Assembly (NCBI RefSeq): GCF_001659605.2 | Contig: NC_035169.2 | Location: forward strand, 8,527,610 to 8,591,609 | From: Manihot esculenta | Taxonomy: Eukaryota > Streptophyta > Magnoliopsida > Malpighiales > Euphorbiaceae | Direction: 5' to 3' | Length of the DNA: 64,000 nt | The notes under the pieces: generated by a model | Databases searched by the model: none | The model's input: only the letters and a program-made list of their open reading frames with translations | Told to the model about the DNA's origin: nothing | Position numbers and translations under genes: made by a program | Part shown: positions 43,233-53,452 of the stretch, one piece after another | Numbering within the stretch: the first letter of the stretch is position 1 | Layout: each line of letters opens with the position of its first letter

Positions 43233-44873
43233 TTATCTATAATGAGATATCCAACTACGGCCAGGTATTTTCCTACACCCTCTCTCCTGCATTTTGTCCC
43301 TAACAATAGCGAAATCCTGCCACTGGTCTGCTGCAGCATATATGCTGGACAACAGCACATAAGAACCAGAGTTTTTGGGTTCAAGCTCAAACAATCGCTT
43401 AGCAACAACTTCCCCCAACTCAACCTCACCATACAGCTTACAAGCTCCAAGAAGTGCACCCCAAGCACTTGCATGAGGTTCCACAGGCATCGAATTTAGA
43501 AGCTCAAAAGCTGCTTTTAGCTCTCCTGATCGGCTAAGAAGATCAACCATACATGCATAATGGTCAAGGGAGGGAACCATAGAATATTCATTTCTCATTG
43601 TTTCAAAAAAATGCCTACCCTCTTCAACAAGCCCTCCTTGGCTGCAAGCTGTCAAAATGACAGTAAATGCCGCCTCATCAGGAACTAATCCCTCATTTAG
43701 CATCCTATTAAATAATTCAACAGCCTCTTCGGCACGCCCATGAATGGACAATCCTTGAATCATAGAGCAATATGAGATAATATCTCGTTTAGGCATCTCT
43801 TCAAACAACCTTTTTGCTCTTTCCATGTTCCCACATTTGGCATTCATGTCAATAAGGGCAGCAATAATGCGAGTCTGACCAATATCAATCGAGCTTTGGC
43901 ACAAATAACAATCAACCCATTTTGCTAAATCCAAACTACCCACTTGAGAGCAAGCAGACATCAAGCTTGCCATTATATACTCATCAGGCTTCACATTCAA
44001 TGACTCCATTTCAAGAAATATCTTCACAGCCTCATTAGGCTGCCCATTTTGAGCATATCCTGAAATCAAAGCTGACCACGCAAAGATATCTCTCTCCGGA
44101 GATTTCTCAAACAAAGCCCTCGCAGATGCCATATCCCCCACCTTCGCATACCCATCAATCATTACAGTAAAAGAAACAACATCTCTCTCAGGCATTTCAT
44201 CAAACAATTTCCTCGCACTAAGCAAATCTCCTGCTTTCACCAATCCATCAACCATAGCATTCCACGTCGTTAAATTTCTCACCGGCATTTGAACAAACAT
44301 TCTCCTCGCATTATCCAAATCCCCAACATTGGCATACCCAACGACCATTGCCGTCCAAGAAACCACGTTTCTCTCAGTCATCTCATCGAACACCTTGCGT
44401 GCAGACAACATTTCCTTGCATTTTCCATAAAAATCTACCAAACTAGATCCAACATAAATATCGTCACTAACCCCACATCTTATCGCCGAACCCTGAACAA
44501 TTTCGCCTTCCTTTAATCTGCACTCGTTCGAACAAGACCTTATAAGAGAAGGATACGTGTACTTGTCCGGCCATGCGTGTTCACTTCGCTTCATCCGGAT
44601 AAAGAGAGATAATGTATCGTGAAATTTAGACTTGTGGGAGTAGATTTTGATAAGAATGTTATAGAGGAAAGTGGAGGGAGTGAAGACGCAATCAAAAATG
44701 GACAAGGCATAGGAAACAGAAGCGGAGCGGGTGAGGAGGTGGGAAACGATAAAGTGATCTTGCTCGAATCCCTTGTGGATTACGTGAGCGTGGAACTGGT
44801 AGAGGTGGCCGACAGTTTTGCAGGAATCAATAAGAGAGCGAATTGAAGGATTAGAAGGAGAGTTTAAAGGCAT
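43233..44873 (-). CDS. PLS-class pentatricopeptide repeat protein, E subgroup
   Basis: This intronless gene encodes 546 residues. Such proteins bind organellar RNA in mitochondria or chloroplasts and act in editing, splicing or stability. The N-terminus (SIRSLIDSCKTVGHLYQFHAHVI) is typical of the class. Tandem repeats start near residue 65 and run to about 470: FDEMTERNVVSWTAMVVGYANVGDL, FDEMPERDVVSFTVMIDGYAKVGDM, FEKSPERDIFAWSALISGYAQNGQ and HYACMVDLLSRSGELKAAFELL are clear. An E-type tail follows (SAWGALLGACKLYGEVELGE, GSYVLLSSIYAAADQW) and the protein ends shortly after KIPGRSWI. No DYW domain is present. It resembles Arabidopsis At5g37570 from memory. The start shares a 251-bp upstream gap with the divergent gene at 45125. 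Confidence 0.92.
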   Translation of the reverse strand: MPLNSPSNPSIRSLIDSCKTVGHLYQFHAHVIHKGFEQDHFIVSHLLTRSASVSYALSIFDCVFTPSTFLYNILIKIYSHKSKFHDTLSLFIRMKRSEHAWPDKYTYPSLIRSCSNECRLKEGEIVQGSAIRCGVSDDIYVGSSLVDFYGKCKEMLSARKVFDEMTERNVVSWTAMVVGYANVGDLDNARRMFVQMPVRNLTTWNAMVDGLVKAGDLLSARKLFDEMPERDVVSFTVMIDGYAKVGDMASARALFEKSPERDIFAWSALISGYAQNGQPNEAVKIFLEMESLNVKPDEYIMASLMSACSQVGSLDLAKWVDCYLCQSSIDIGQTRIIAALIDMNAKCGNMERAKRLFEEMPKRDIISYCSMIQGLSIHGRAEEAVELFNRMLNEGLVPDEAAFTVILTACSQGGLVEEGRHFFETMRNEYSMVPSLDHYACMVDLLSRSGELKAAFELLNSMPVEPHASAWGALLGACKLYGEVELGEVVAKRLFELEPKNSGSYVLLSSIYAAADQWQDFAIVRDKMQERGCRKIPGRSWISHYR

Positions 44874-45124
44874 GGATCCTGTAGGAACATGGATTCACTG
44901 GCATGGCTGCTCTGCTGGTTTTATTTGGTGTTTCTGAGAACGGAGAACAGAACACAAATCGCAAAGCAGCAAATTGATAAACAATGTATTGGGCCAAAAT
45001 CAAATGTCCGCTACAGTAAAGGCTATCGACGGCCCATTCTTAAACTTACCCTTAGCCCCCCAATTCGCTCTTTTTTTTCCCAATCATCTCAAATCTCTAG
45101 CAGAAAAGAACTAGCAAAACCCAA
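44874..45124. promoter_or_regulatory. Shared divergent promoter region (PPR / small membrane protein)
   Basis: Only 251 bp separate the two head-to-head start codons, so the promoters must overlap. No clear TATA box is seen; a GGCCCATT box lies near 45032 and GGGCC near 44990, motifs common in promoters of plant housekeeping genes. Confidence 0.5.
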
Positions 45125-45313
45125 ATGGTGCTCTGGTCGTATCCACCAACGCGGAAGCAATTAGCAGTGACAGTGGGATTCTTAATCACCGGCGCTTCAC
45201 TGTTTTGGTATGGAGCTCACCTGTCCATGGCTAACATAGCTCCTCAACAAGCCCGAGCTAAAGCCCGTAAAGATTATATTAAAGACCGCCTTCGAAAGAT
45301 GCTCGATGATTAG
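45125..45313 (+). CDS. Small single-pass membrane protein, unknown function
   Basis: The 62-residue protein has a short N-terminal WSYPPT segment, a hydrophobic helix (about residues 13-34, LAVTVGFLITGASLFWYGAHL), and a highly charged C-terminal tail (QARAKARKDYIKDRLRKMLDD). It has no introns. The compact layout, the strong start context (CCCAAATGG) and the biased composition argue for a real gene. I recall similar tiny proteins as conserved in plants but cannot name a function. Mitochondrial membrane location is a guess from the size and basic tail. Confidence 0.75.
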   Translation: MVLWSYPPTRKQLAVTVGFLITGASLFWYGAHLSMANIAPQQARAKARKDYIKDRLRKMLDD

Positions 45314-46353
45314 ATCAACAAGTGTTTGCTTAAATGCCTCAACAGCCTCCAGGATTTTATTTTCAAAGTATGCCTTCTCCTTCAATTACAGTTTTCTTTT
45401 GAATAGCTCCAATTTGGTTAATAAATTTTACTAAGCTCGAGTTTGAGGAATTTGAAGTTGGAGCTTAACTTATTTAGATTTTGTCAAATTTGAGTTTGAT
45501 TTAAGGTCGGCTTGTAATTAACTTGTCTGTTGAGTTCACGAGCTCGGTTCATATTTAGCTGGTTTGTATTTTTGTTTACCAACCACAGATTGTTTAATCA
45601 AACCTAAATCTCTCTGGATAATATGTTATCATGTTAGTTAAATATTTTTATTATTTTATTGATAAAATTGTTTTGATAGATAATGTTAATTAAAATTTTA
45701 TATAGATTAAATTTAATAAAAAATAATAATTTTATTAGATAAATGATTCAAAACTTAATTTAAATTTTATTAATTAAATGAATTGTGAAGTTTATATAAA
45801 TTTTTATTATTTTTTAATTCTTATAATTAATTTTATTATAATTTAATTATTTTTAAAAGAAGAAATATCATAGAATTTTTTATTTTAATTAAATGGATTT
45901 TGTAAAAAGTATTAAAATATTTATAATAATACTAATAAAAAGTAACTACTTGAATATACTAAAAAAATAAAATTTTATATATATTACATTTAAAAATAAA
46001 ATAAAAAAATTATTTAATCAAATATTAATTTAATTAATTTATTCTATATATATCAAGGTGAGAAAAGTACCACGTAATAAAATGGTATAAAATAATCATA
46101 TTTACATTTATTCTAAATTATATTTATTTTAATTGATTAAAACAATAATAAATAAGTTTACTATTATTTAGAATTTTTAATTTGAAACTAATTATAAAAT
46201 ATAAGATTTCTCAATTATATCCTTTCTCAATTCCGTTTAAAGCATTTGAGATATAATATTATATATTAAGAATTTATATGTAAGGAAGTTGAGAAAAAAA
46301 AAATTCAAATCAGATATTTTTGTATACCCGAATACGTGCGGCTTGTAAGAGAA
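45314..46353. other. AT-rich intergenic region
   Basis: No gene is seen; the first 100-150 bp are probably the 3' UTR of the small gene. Confidence 0.7.
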
Positions 46354-46361
46354 GCGGCATT

Positions 46362-46816
46362 TACGGGTGAGCATTATTCGGTTTAAATTGAAAAAATCGA
46401 TCGAATTGAATTGATTTAAAATTTTAGTTCGGTTTTTTATACATTTCGGTTCGGTTTGGTTTTTAATTTTAAAAATTTCAGTTATTTCAGTTCGGTTCGG
46501 TTTTAATCAGAAAAAAATCGAAAAAACCGAATCAATTAGTGATAATAATATATTTTTTCAATAATATAGAGAAATTAAATCATATTAATATTAAAATATT
46601 TTAATTAAATTTTAAAATATTAAAAATAAAGTGTAAAAAATAAAAAAAAATATTAAAAATTAAAATCAATTAAACCGAACCGAATCAGACCGGTTCGGTT
46701 CGATTCGTTTCTGATCAAAATCGATTTGATTTGATTTTCATAAATACTAAAATTTCGGTTTTCAGTTTATTCGGTTCGGTTCGGTTTTGAACCGAACCAA
46801 CCAATGCTCACCCCTA
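46362..46816. mobile_element. hAT-type MITE with 8-bp target duplication
   Basis: The 455-bp non-coding element is flanked by GCGGCATT on both sides (46354-46361, 46817-46824). Ends are TACGGGTGAGCA and TGCTCACCCCTA, inverted with one mismatch. The interior is rich in CGGTTCGGTT-type repeats near both ends, in opposite orientations, so it folds back. 8-bp duplications and short inverted ends are typical of hAT elements. There is no transposase. Confidence 0.88.
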
Positions 46817-47042
46817 GCGGCATTCATCTAGTCTTGAGAGAATCTTCTCTGCCATCCGTTGCTACTTGTCTTGCTACCCATAGCATTGTAGACATTATGT
46901 TTAATTATTTTAACAATTAAGATTTACTATAAATTTATCAATCTCAAGGCTATCTTACATGATATTATCTTCAAAGCAGCTGTAGTCTTAGAAGACAATG
47001 ACAACATCTGAACAGTTCTTTTCAATGCGGTAGCGAATTTCT

Positions 47043-48741
47043 ATGGAGATCATTCAAGTACACCCGTCACCTGAAGCCGACCCCACTCAACAGCCACCTG
47101 TAAAGCCAACACACCGCCGTCGTCTCACCGGAGACGGACCCATTGCCGCCAACAAGCGGATCCGTATACCACCTATCTGCGTCCCCGCCATTGTCCACCT
47201 CAAACGGGAATTGGGTCTTCGCACAGACGGTGACACCATCCAATGGCTCATCCACGAGGCCCGACCTCAACTCGTCCCTCCTACCAAACCACCCCACTCT
47301 CGCCCCACTCCTAAAGCTCTCAACCTTCCTAAACCCCTCTGCATGGAGTACCACAGCGAACACAAGCTCGTGTCTTATATTCCAGTTGCCACTGCCGGCG
47401 CTACAGCTGTAAGTAAGCCTGTCAGGGCGACTGTGGTTCAGGCGTCGACGGTGCTCTTTGATACTCCTGCAACAATGGGTACTAAGCTATCCACATGCTT
47501 TTTCGTTTCAATCTGAAGTTCTTTCCAATAGTATTGACCTCATTGATTTGTGTGATGATGGTTTGAACGCTGATAATATGTTGAGTAATTTTTTGGATAG
47601 TAATTTGATTAGTTTGCTTTCAGCTAGTTTCAACAGATGAATTTCTTGTCTTCAATAAATCAATCACCATCAACGAGTTTCTTTTTTCTTTTCCCTTGCA
47701 AGCAGATAAAGCAGAGAGACTAATTGCTGGTGCTGCTGCCTATGGGTCGCAAATGGTGGTTTTTCCAGAAGCATTTCTTGGTGGGTATCCAAGCTACATG
47801 GCAACAGATGTTGATTTGCAGAAGTATTATGCCTCAGCTATTGATGTGCCTGGTAAGAACAGAAGCATTTCATGGTGGTTACTCGAGCTTTTTGATCTCG
47901 GCAATTCACTTGTGTCAAGTATATGCAGGCCCTGAAGTTGATAGGCTTGCAAAAATTGCTGGCAAATATAAAGTGCACATAGTAATGGGAGTGGTGGAAA
48001 GAGATGGAGTATATCTCTTTAGTACAATTCTGTTTTTCGGTTCCATGGGACAGCACCTTGGACATCTTCGCAAGCTAATGCCAATGGCATCAGAGAGTGC
48101 AGTATGGTGTTCTGGAGAGAAATCATCACTACCAGTATATGAGACCACAATTGGAAAAGTTGGTGGCTTGGTTTGTTGGGACAACAAATCACCACTTCTC
48201 AGAACTGAATTATATGCTAAAGGTATGCTTCTTCACATTGTTGATTTTCCAAAGTTATCTCAGCTTGTTACTTCTTAGTTCTCAGGACTGAAAAATTGTA
48301 GGGGTTGAGATATACTGTGCTCCTTCTGCTGATGCAAGGGAAATATGGAAGGCATCTATGATGCATATTGCCCTGGAAGGTGGCTGCTTTGTTCTTTCTG
48401 CAAACCAATGTTGCCGAGGGAGAGACTGTCCAGTTCCTCCTGGAAATTCAGATAGCGATACATCATTTGATGAAATAACAAGTCCTGGGGGTAGTTTTAT
48501 TGTTTCCCCATCAGGAAGCATCTTGGCAGGACCTAATTACCAAGGAGAGTGTCTCATCTCAGCTGATCTGGGTATGAAAGCCATCCTCATCATACAATCG
48601 CATTTTCCTGCTGTTAACATTAACACTTCAACACTATTTTCACGATGTTCTGATCATTTCCTTAACACTATTCCAGACCTTGCAGAGATCGCTCGAGGAA
48701 AGACAGAGTTCAGCAGAGTCGGGAATAATCTCAAGCCATAA
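47043..48741 (+). CDS. Nitrilase-like protein with a TCP-like N-terminal segment, five exons
   Basis: Exons by GT-AG borders are 47043-47478, 47706-47852, 47929-48222, 48302-48571 and 48677-48741, giving 403 residues. Residues about 127-395 are an NIT4-type nitrilase ([24 protein letters not shown]). The catalytic triad is present: Glu167 ([12 protein letters not shown]), Lys243 (LRKLMP) and Cys277 (LVCWDN). NIT4 enzymes hydrolyse or hydrate beta-cyanoalanine. Residues about 35-80 ([20 protein letters not shown], then [12 protein letters not shown]) resemble the helix-loop-helix of a class I TCP domain, with the basic DNA-contact part replaced. Oddities: about 15 residues missing after GGYPSYM, LRK instead of HRK, and a stop after NNLKP that removes the usual C-terminal tail. 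It may be a pseudogene or a diverged enzyme. Confidence 0.82.
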
Positions 48742-49470
48742 CATGTTGGTTGGACTGCAAGTGAGCGGATCCAATCCGATCTTGTTTGCAATGGGAAAGC
48801 AGAAGTTATCAACGAGCTTTGATGGTGAGTTGGCTGTGTAGAAAATAGAGATTGTTAAGTCCAGAAATAACTTAATCTTAATCTCACTAAGAACAATGGC
48901 TAGTTTAGATGTTGCTCATCGCCAAGCTCTGAAAAAATAGTTTCCTGTGTATAAAAAGTTTGGGCAAGGTAATCAAATATGCCTGGTGTTACAGTAACTG
49001 AATGCATTGAGCAAGTTGCGGCTCACTCAATATACTGGCTTGATGCCTTAGGATACTGTAATTTCATTTCAAGCTAATGGGAAAATTCCAAGAAATAATA
49101 AGTGGAATTGTCCCTTCTGAATCAATCAGGCACATCTAAATTATGGGTAGCTAAAGAAACAAATGACCGTTAAAACAGTTTCACATATCAAAGCATATAT
49201 TACATGCTTCCAGCACGTTAACCTCAATTGTGCCAGAAGTTTTTGTACAGGAGAAACATGGCATGATGATCACTGCTCTTTTTTTTCCCACAAAGTACTC
49301 CATAAGTACAAACGATCTTGCTAATTGCCAAAAGTTAAATGCAGGTTGAGCAGCGATTGCTGCAGCTTAGTAGCTCGAAAATGGCAAACAGAGCATTAAG
49401 CAACAAAATTTTTTTCTTTTCACTGCCTAGTTCTTCTAGCTTCAGGCCTCGAAACTACTCCTAGCTTTGC
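48742..49470. other. Region between convergent genes
   Basis: Presumed 3' UTRs of the nitrilase-like gene and of the reverse-strand coiled-coil gene. I see no further nitrilase exon matching the missing C-terminal tail and no other gene. Confidence 0.6.
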
Positions 49471-52323
49471 TCACCACTTGGATTTTCTTCCATTGATGCC
49501 CTCCCCTAGTCTTGATTTTGAAGCATTCCCTGGAGCTGTAGGGGGTCTCTCTTGAGCTGCATTGCTCGGATCTCGCAGAAGCCGCTGCGCTACTTGCCTT
49601 GTAGGACTAGCATAACCTCTAGCAGAATCTGTCCTAGAAGTAGACAACAAATAGTCCCTGAGACCCTTCACTGTTTGATATCCATGCATTTCATCTGCAT
49701 AACTTTTTCCTTGCAGATGCCTTTCAAGCTCAGGGAGTCCTCCCCAGTCCACCCCATCCCCTGTAACTGAGAGCCTCTCATTTTGGGGGATCCATTCAAC
49801 TCCATCTGATGTGCTTCTTTGCAGAGAAGTACTTTTCCTAGGCACTTTGCTGGAGGTAGACTTCCTCCCTTTGATTTCTTCTTCATCGATTGCTGCCTTT
49901 CGCAGATCGCGAGGTGTTCCAGAAGGATATGTCCATTTGTAGCTTTTGTTATTGTTGTCCATGTTCAATTCTATGGAATGAAGATCACTGTCAGCTGAGT
50001 CATCTTCACATTCTTCTCCATCTACTACTCCTCCATCATCTTCATTTACTTCATTCTGATGGGAAACTGAACGAGCTCTATTCAAATAGGCTGCAATCTC
50101 TTCATTCACATGATAAGCCGCACGGCCTTTTTCTTTGGTTCTTTTGGGTCCTATAAAAGCTTCAAGTTGACTCCTCAGTTTGTCTACAGCTGCATTCTTC
50201 TCCTCAAGTTGATATTTAGCTTCTGAAAGTTTCATTTGGACTCTCTCCTCACGCAATACATCAGCCAACTGCATCATCTCCCTTTCCTTCTCAAAATCTG
50301 CACAAAGTTTTGCTGATTCTGTCTTCAGTTCTTCAACTTCAGCTTTATCTTCACCTATATCCCTGGCTAACTCATCACATACTTGCTCCATTACAACTCT
50401 TGCTCGTTTCTCATTCTCAAGTTCTTTCACTGCCTTCATCAGAGAAGACTTTGTCTCAGCTAGTTCTTTCCCGAGCTTCTTGTTCAAGCTTTCAAGCCGT
50501 CTCCTAAGCTTTTTCTCCACCTCTAGTTCTCCAGCAATGGACTCAATAGCAGCTTCAACCACTTTTTGCTCCTTATCTTTCCATGCTGCCTTTTCTTCAG
50601 CAAAACACTTCATTAAATAGTTCATATCGTTCTGGTCTGAACGCTGTTCTTGGATAAGATGATTAACCTGCAAGCGAGCCCTCTCAAGCTCAGCATGTAG
50701 GGCTGAGATGAGAGACATGCTTGATGAAGGCCGATCTTCATTACCCCAGACACGGTTGATAATTTTAAGCAGTTCTTTAGATGTGGTCAAAGCATTACTG
50801 ACATCCTTCAGACGAGGCTTAGCTCCAACAGTAGATCCAGTAGGAGTTTGTGCTCGCGATCTAGTCTCAATCTACATCACAGAATAAAACATAAATAGGT
50901 CTCAAGTATCTTCTATTTTAAAAATATAAACAGCTTTGAAGCCATGCAAGTATTAATTTATTTTCATTAGAGACTAGTGATAATAAAGGAATATTGTTAA
51001 TATGGATTGAATCATCCAACACCATATTAATAAAGAGGGAAAAAAAACCAGTTTTATGGCATTTATCAAAGGAGATGTTCCTTAAGCAAACACCGGCATT
51101 TCCTACCAAAACAACAACAATGAAAATAGTAAAGCCTTGATCCCAAACTATTGGGGAATGGCTATATGAAGCATTTCCTAGCAAAGATCCATTGTTACAC
51201 CTCTATAAAACTTGCATTATTAGTCTCAAGTACCTCCATTAAACTGGCATTGCTAATAGAATCAAATGCTCCAACACAGTGGTCTGTAAGCCTAAGCCTT
51301 CGAGAAATTGATGATGCTCTTCTATTTCGACTTCCAGTTCCAGATCGATCCATCCTCTGTGAAATAATCATCAATTATTCAACAAGAAAACCAATAAGTT
51401 AGGTTCTTGAATTACCCAATGATAAAAGAAAACTACAAACTAAGTCCAGCATGGACATGATAGCAACAACTTTTCAGCGAGCTCATAGAAAAAACTAAAA
51501 TTTCCACTATGGTAGTGTCATCCAGAATCACACATGAAGCTTATAAAAGCTCAATTCATTAACAGAACTCCACAAAAGAGCAAGGGATACAAATTCCCTT
51601 GAGCTTCAACTGCCATATCTAAAATTCCTTTTCCATTTTTTCCTTTACCTAACCAAAAAAATTCCATTTCAAAACATATTTCCTTTTTCCCCCTCTTTCT
51701 ATACCATTCTGCTTTAGCCATAGCAAGGCCTAACCTGCTTTGAAGATTTTGATCCTACGAACAAAAACCATGAGATACCAAACAGTAACAAAACAAAATC
51801 CAAACATAAATAAAATAAAAACTACCTCGGATACAGGACTATGAGATGGATCAGACAAATGGGGAGGCAAAGAACCCGAATGCACAGACCTCATCGCCCT
51901 CTCTCTGGCTCTCGCCTCCTTCCTTAACCTCCTCTCTTCCGAACCCACCACCTCCTTCATTTTCGGTGATGGCATCTCATTCATCTCCCACAAAGTCGCC
52001 GCCAACTTTCTCGCTGAAACTGGCGCCGTCTGCTGCTGCTGCTGATGCAGCTTCCCCTTGACAACGCCGTTTTGTGAGGCAGCATATTTAGGAGAATCCA
52101 TTGCCCGCAATGCCGACGATGGTGTCCTCGCCGCCCCCATCAGCTTCCACGTAGGCACGGGCGTACTGGATCCGCCCCTTTTCCCAACCAAAATTGCTCT
52201 CTTAAATCTGTAGTTTTGAATAATCGAAGACGACGAAGACGCCGAAGAGGAACACCCACGTTTCCTTATTTTTCCAGGAAGCAATTCTTCCATCGCCGCC
52301 CGACTTTGCCTTGGCATTATCAA
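49471..52323 (-). CDS. Coiled-coil protein of the At5g41620 type, three exons
   Basis: Reverse-strand exons are 52323-51826, 51356-51234 and 50871-49471. All borders are GT-AG and all phases 0, giving 673 residues. The Ser-rich N-terminus has a basic patch (GKIRKRGCSSS), then VPTWKLMG and SARKLAATLWEMNEMP, the conserved entry motif of this plant family. Exon 2 encodes SRRLRLTDHCVGAFDS. A long coiled coil runs from about residue 260 to 440 (heptad-rich RARLQVNHLIQEQ, KLRRRLESLNKKLGKELAE). The tail is acidic then basic and low-complexity (GIERHLQG-like block LPELERHLQG, then SPTRQVAQRLLRD). Cytoskeletal or membrane-trafficking roles have been suggested for relatives; nothing here proves one. 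A second ATG at residue 3 could also serve. Confidence 0.9.
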
Positions 52324-53020
52324 ATTCCTTATCTGGATCTCACCAATCTTTCAAATAAAAAAATTAAACCAACCAAATCAAACTTCACACTTCCACTTGG
52401 TAAAGTAACCAAAGCTCAAATTTTTAACCCAGATTCTTGACCATTAGAGAAAACCCACAAAAATTTTCACAGAAATGAAAAGATAAACTAGCAATGGCTC
52501 ACTGTTGAGTTTCGTGGCTCCTTGGATTTGATCAATTACGATAAAAATTTGAAACGGGAGATGAATTGGGAAATGGGAAAGGCAGAGAGAATGATAACGG
52601 TAGAGAGAGAGAGAGAGTTTGAAAAGGATAAAAAAAGAGAACCCTAAAGAGATTTGAGAGCTTTTCCTTTTCTTGCAATACTCATCATCTACTGCTAGTT
52701 TCTGCTTGCGACTTTGATCGGTACAGACTGTACACTAGTACTCTGAGGGTGTAAAGTGAAGATGGAGGAGAGTTATTATCTAATGCAGACAAAACTAACG
52801 TAAGCATGACACGTGGTGAGCTATTGCTGTTTTTTGCGTTCTTTTTTACAATGGCTTTGTATCACATCAGTGGGCTACTTCTTGTTAGTGTATGAAATCT
52901 GATTTGGTAATGGACCCCATTGATTTTGAACGAATAAGGAAATCAAGAGAATGTAATGTAGAAATTCTATCGAATTCTCCTTTTTAACAAAAATTGAAGA
53001 GGAGTATAAGTTGAACGTGT
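52324..53020. other. 5' UTR and promoter of the coiled-coil gene
   Basis: It holds a GA microsatellite (about 52604-52618, GAGAGAGAGAGAGAG) that would lie in the transcribed leader as CT repeats, a common plant leader feature. No gene is present. Confidence 0.55.
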
Positions 53021-53452
53021 GGAATTCGGTTCAAATATTAATTAAATTGAATTAATTTAAAATTTTAATTTATTTTTTATTTATTTTAATTTAATTCAGT
53101 TTTAAATTTTAAAAATTTTAATTATTTTAGTTTAATTTAATTTTAATTAAATAAAAATTAAAAAAATTAAATCAAACTGATTAGTGATAATAATATATTA
53201 TTTTTAATAATGTAGTAAGATTAGATCTTAAGATTAAAATATTTTAATTAAATTTTAAAATATTAAAAATAAAATTGTAAAAAATAAAAAATTTATTAAA
53301 AATTTAAATCGATAAAATTAAATCGAATCAAATCAAATCGATTTAATTCAATTTAATTTTTAATTAAAATCGATTTGATTTTTATAAATATTAAAATTTT
53401 AATTTTCAATTTATTCAATTCGATTTAATTTTAAATCAAATTGATCAAAATG
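53021..53452. mobile_element. Decayed relative of the 46362 MITE
   Basis: The order of blocks (GGAATTCGGTTCAAA, AATTTAAAATTTTA, GATTAGTGATAATAATATAT, TTTAATTAAATTTTAAAATA) matches 46370-46800. Nearly all CGGTTCGG-type blocks have become TAATTTAATT by C-to-T and G-to-A change. No target duplication is recognisable. Confidence 0.7.

Noticed and set aside
43203..43499. Forward frame opposite the PPR gene (also 44289-44516 and 44619-44846)
   Set aside because: Shadow of the PPR coding sequence on the other strand.
49552..50507. Forward frames opposite the coiled-coil gene
   Set aside because: Shadows of exon 3; Leu/His/Ser-rich antisense text.
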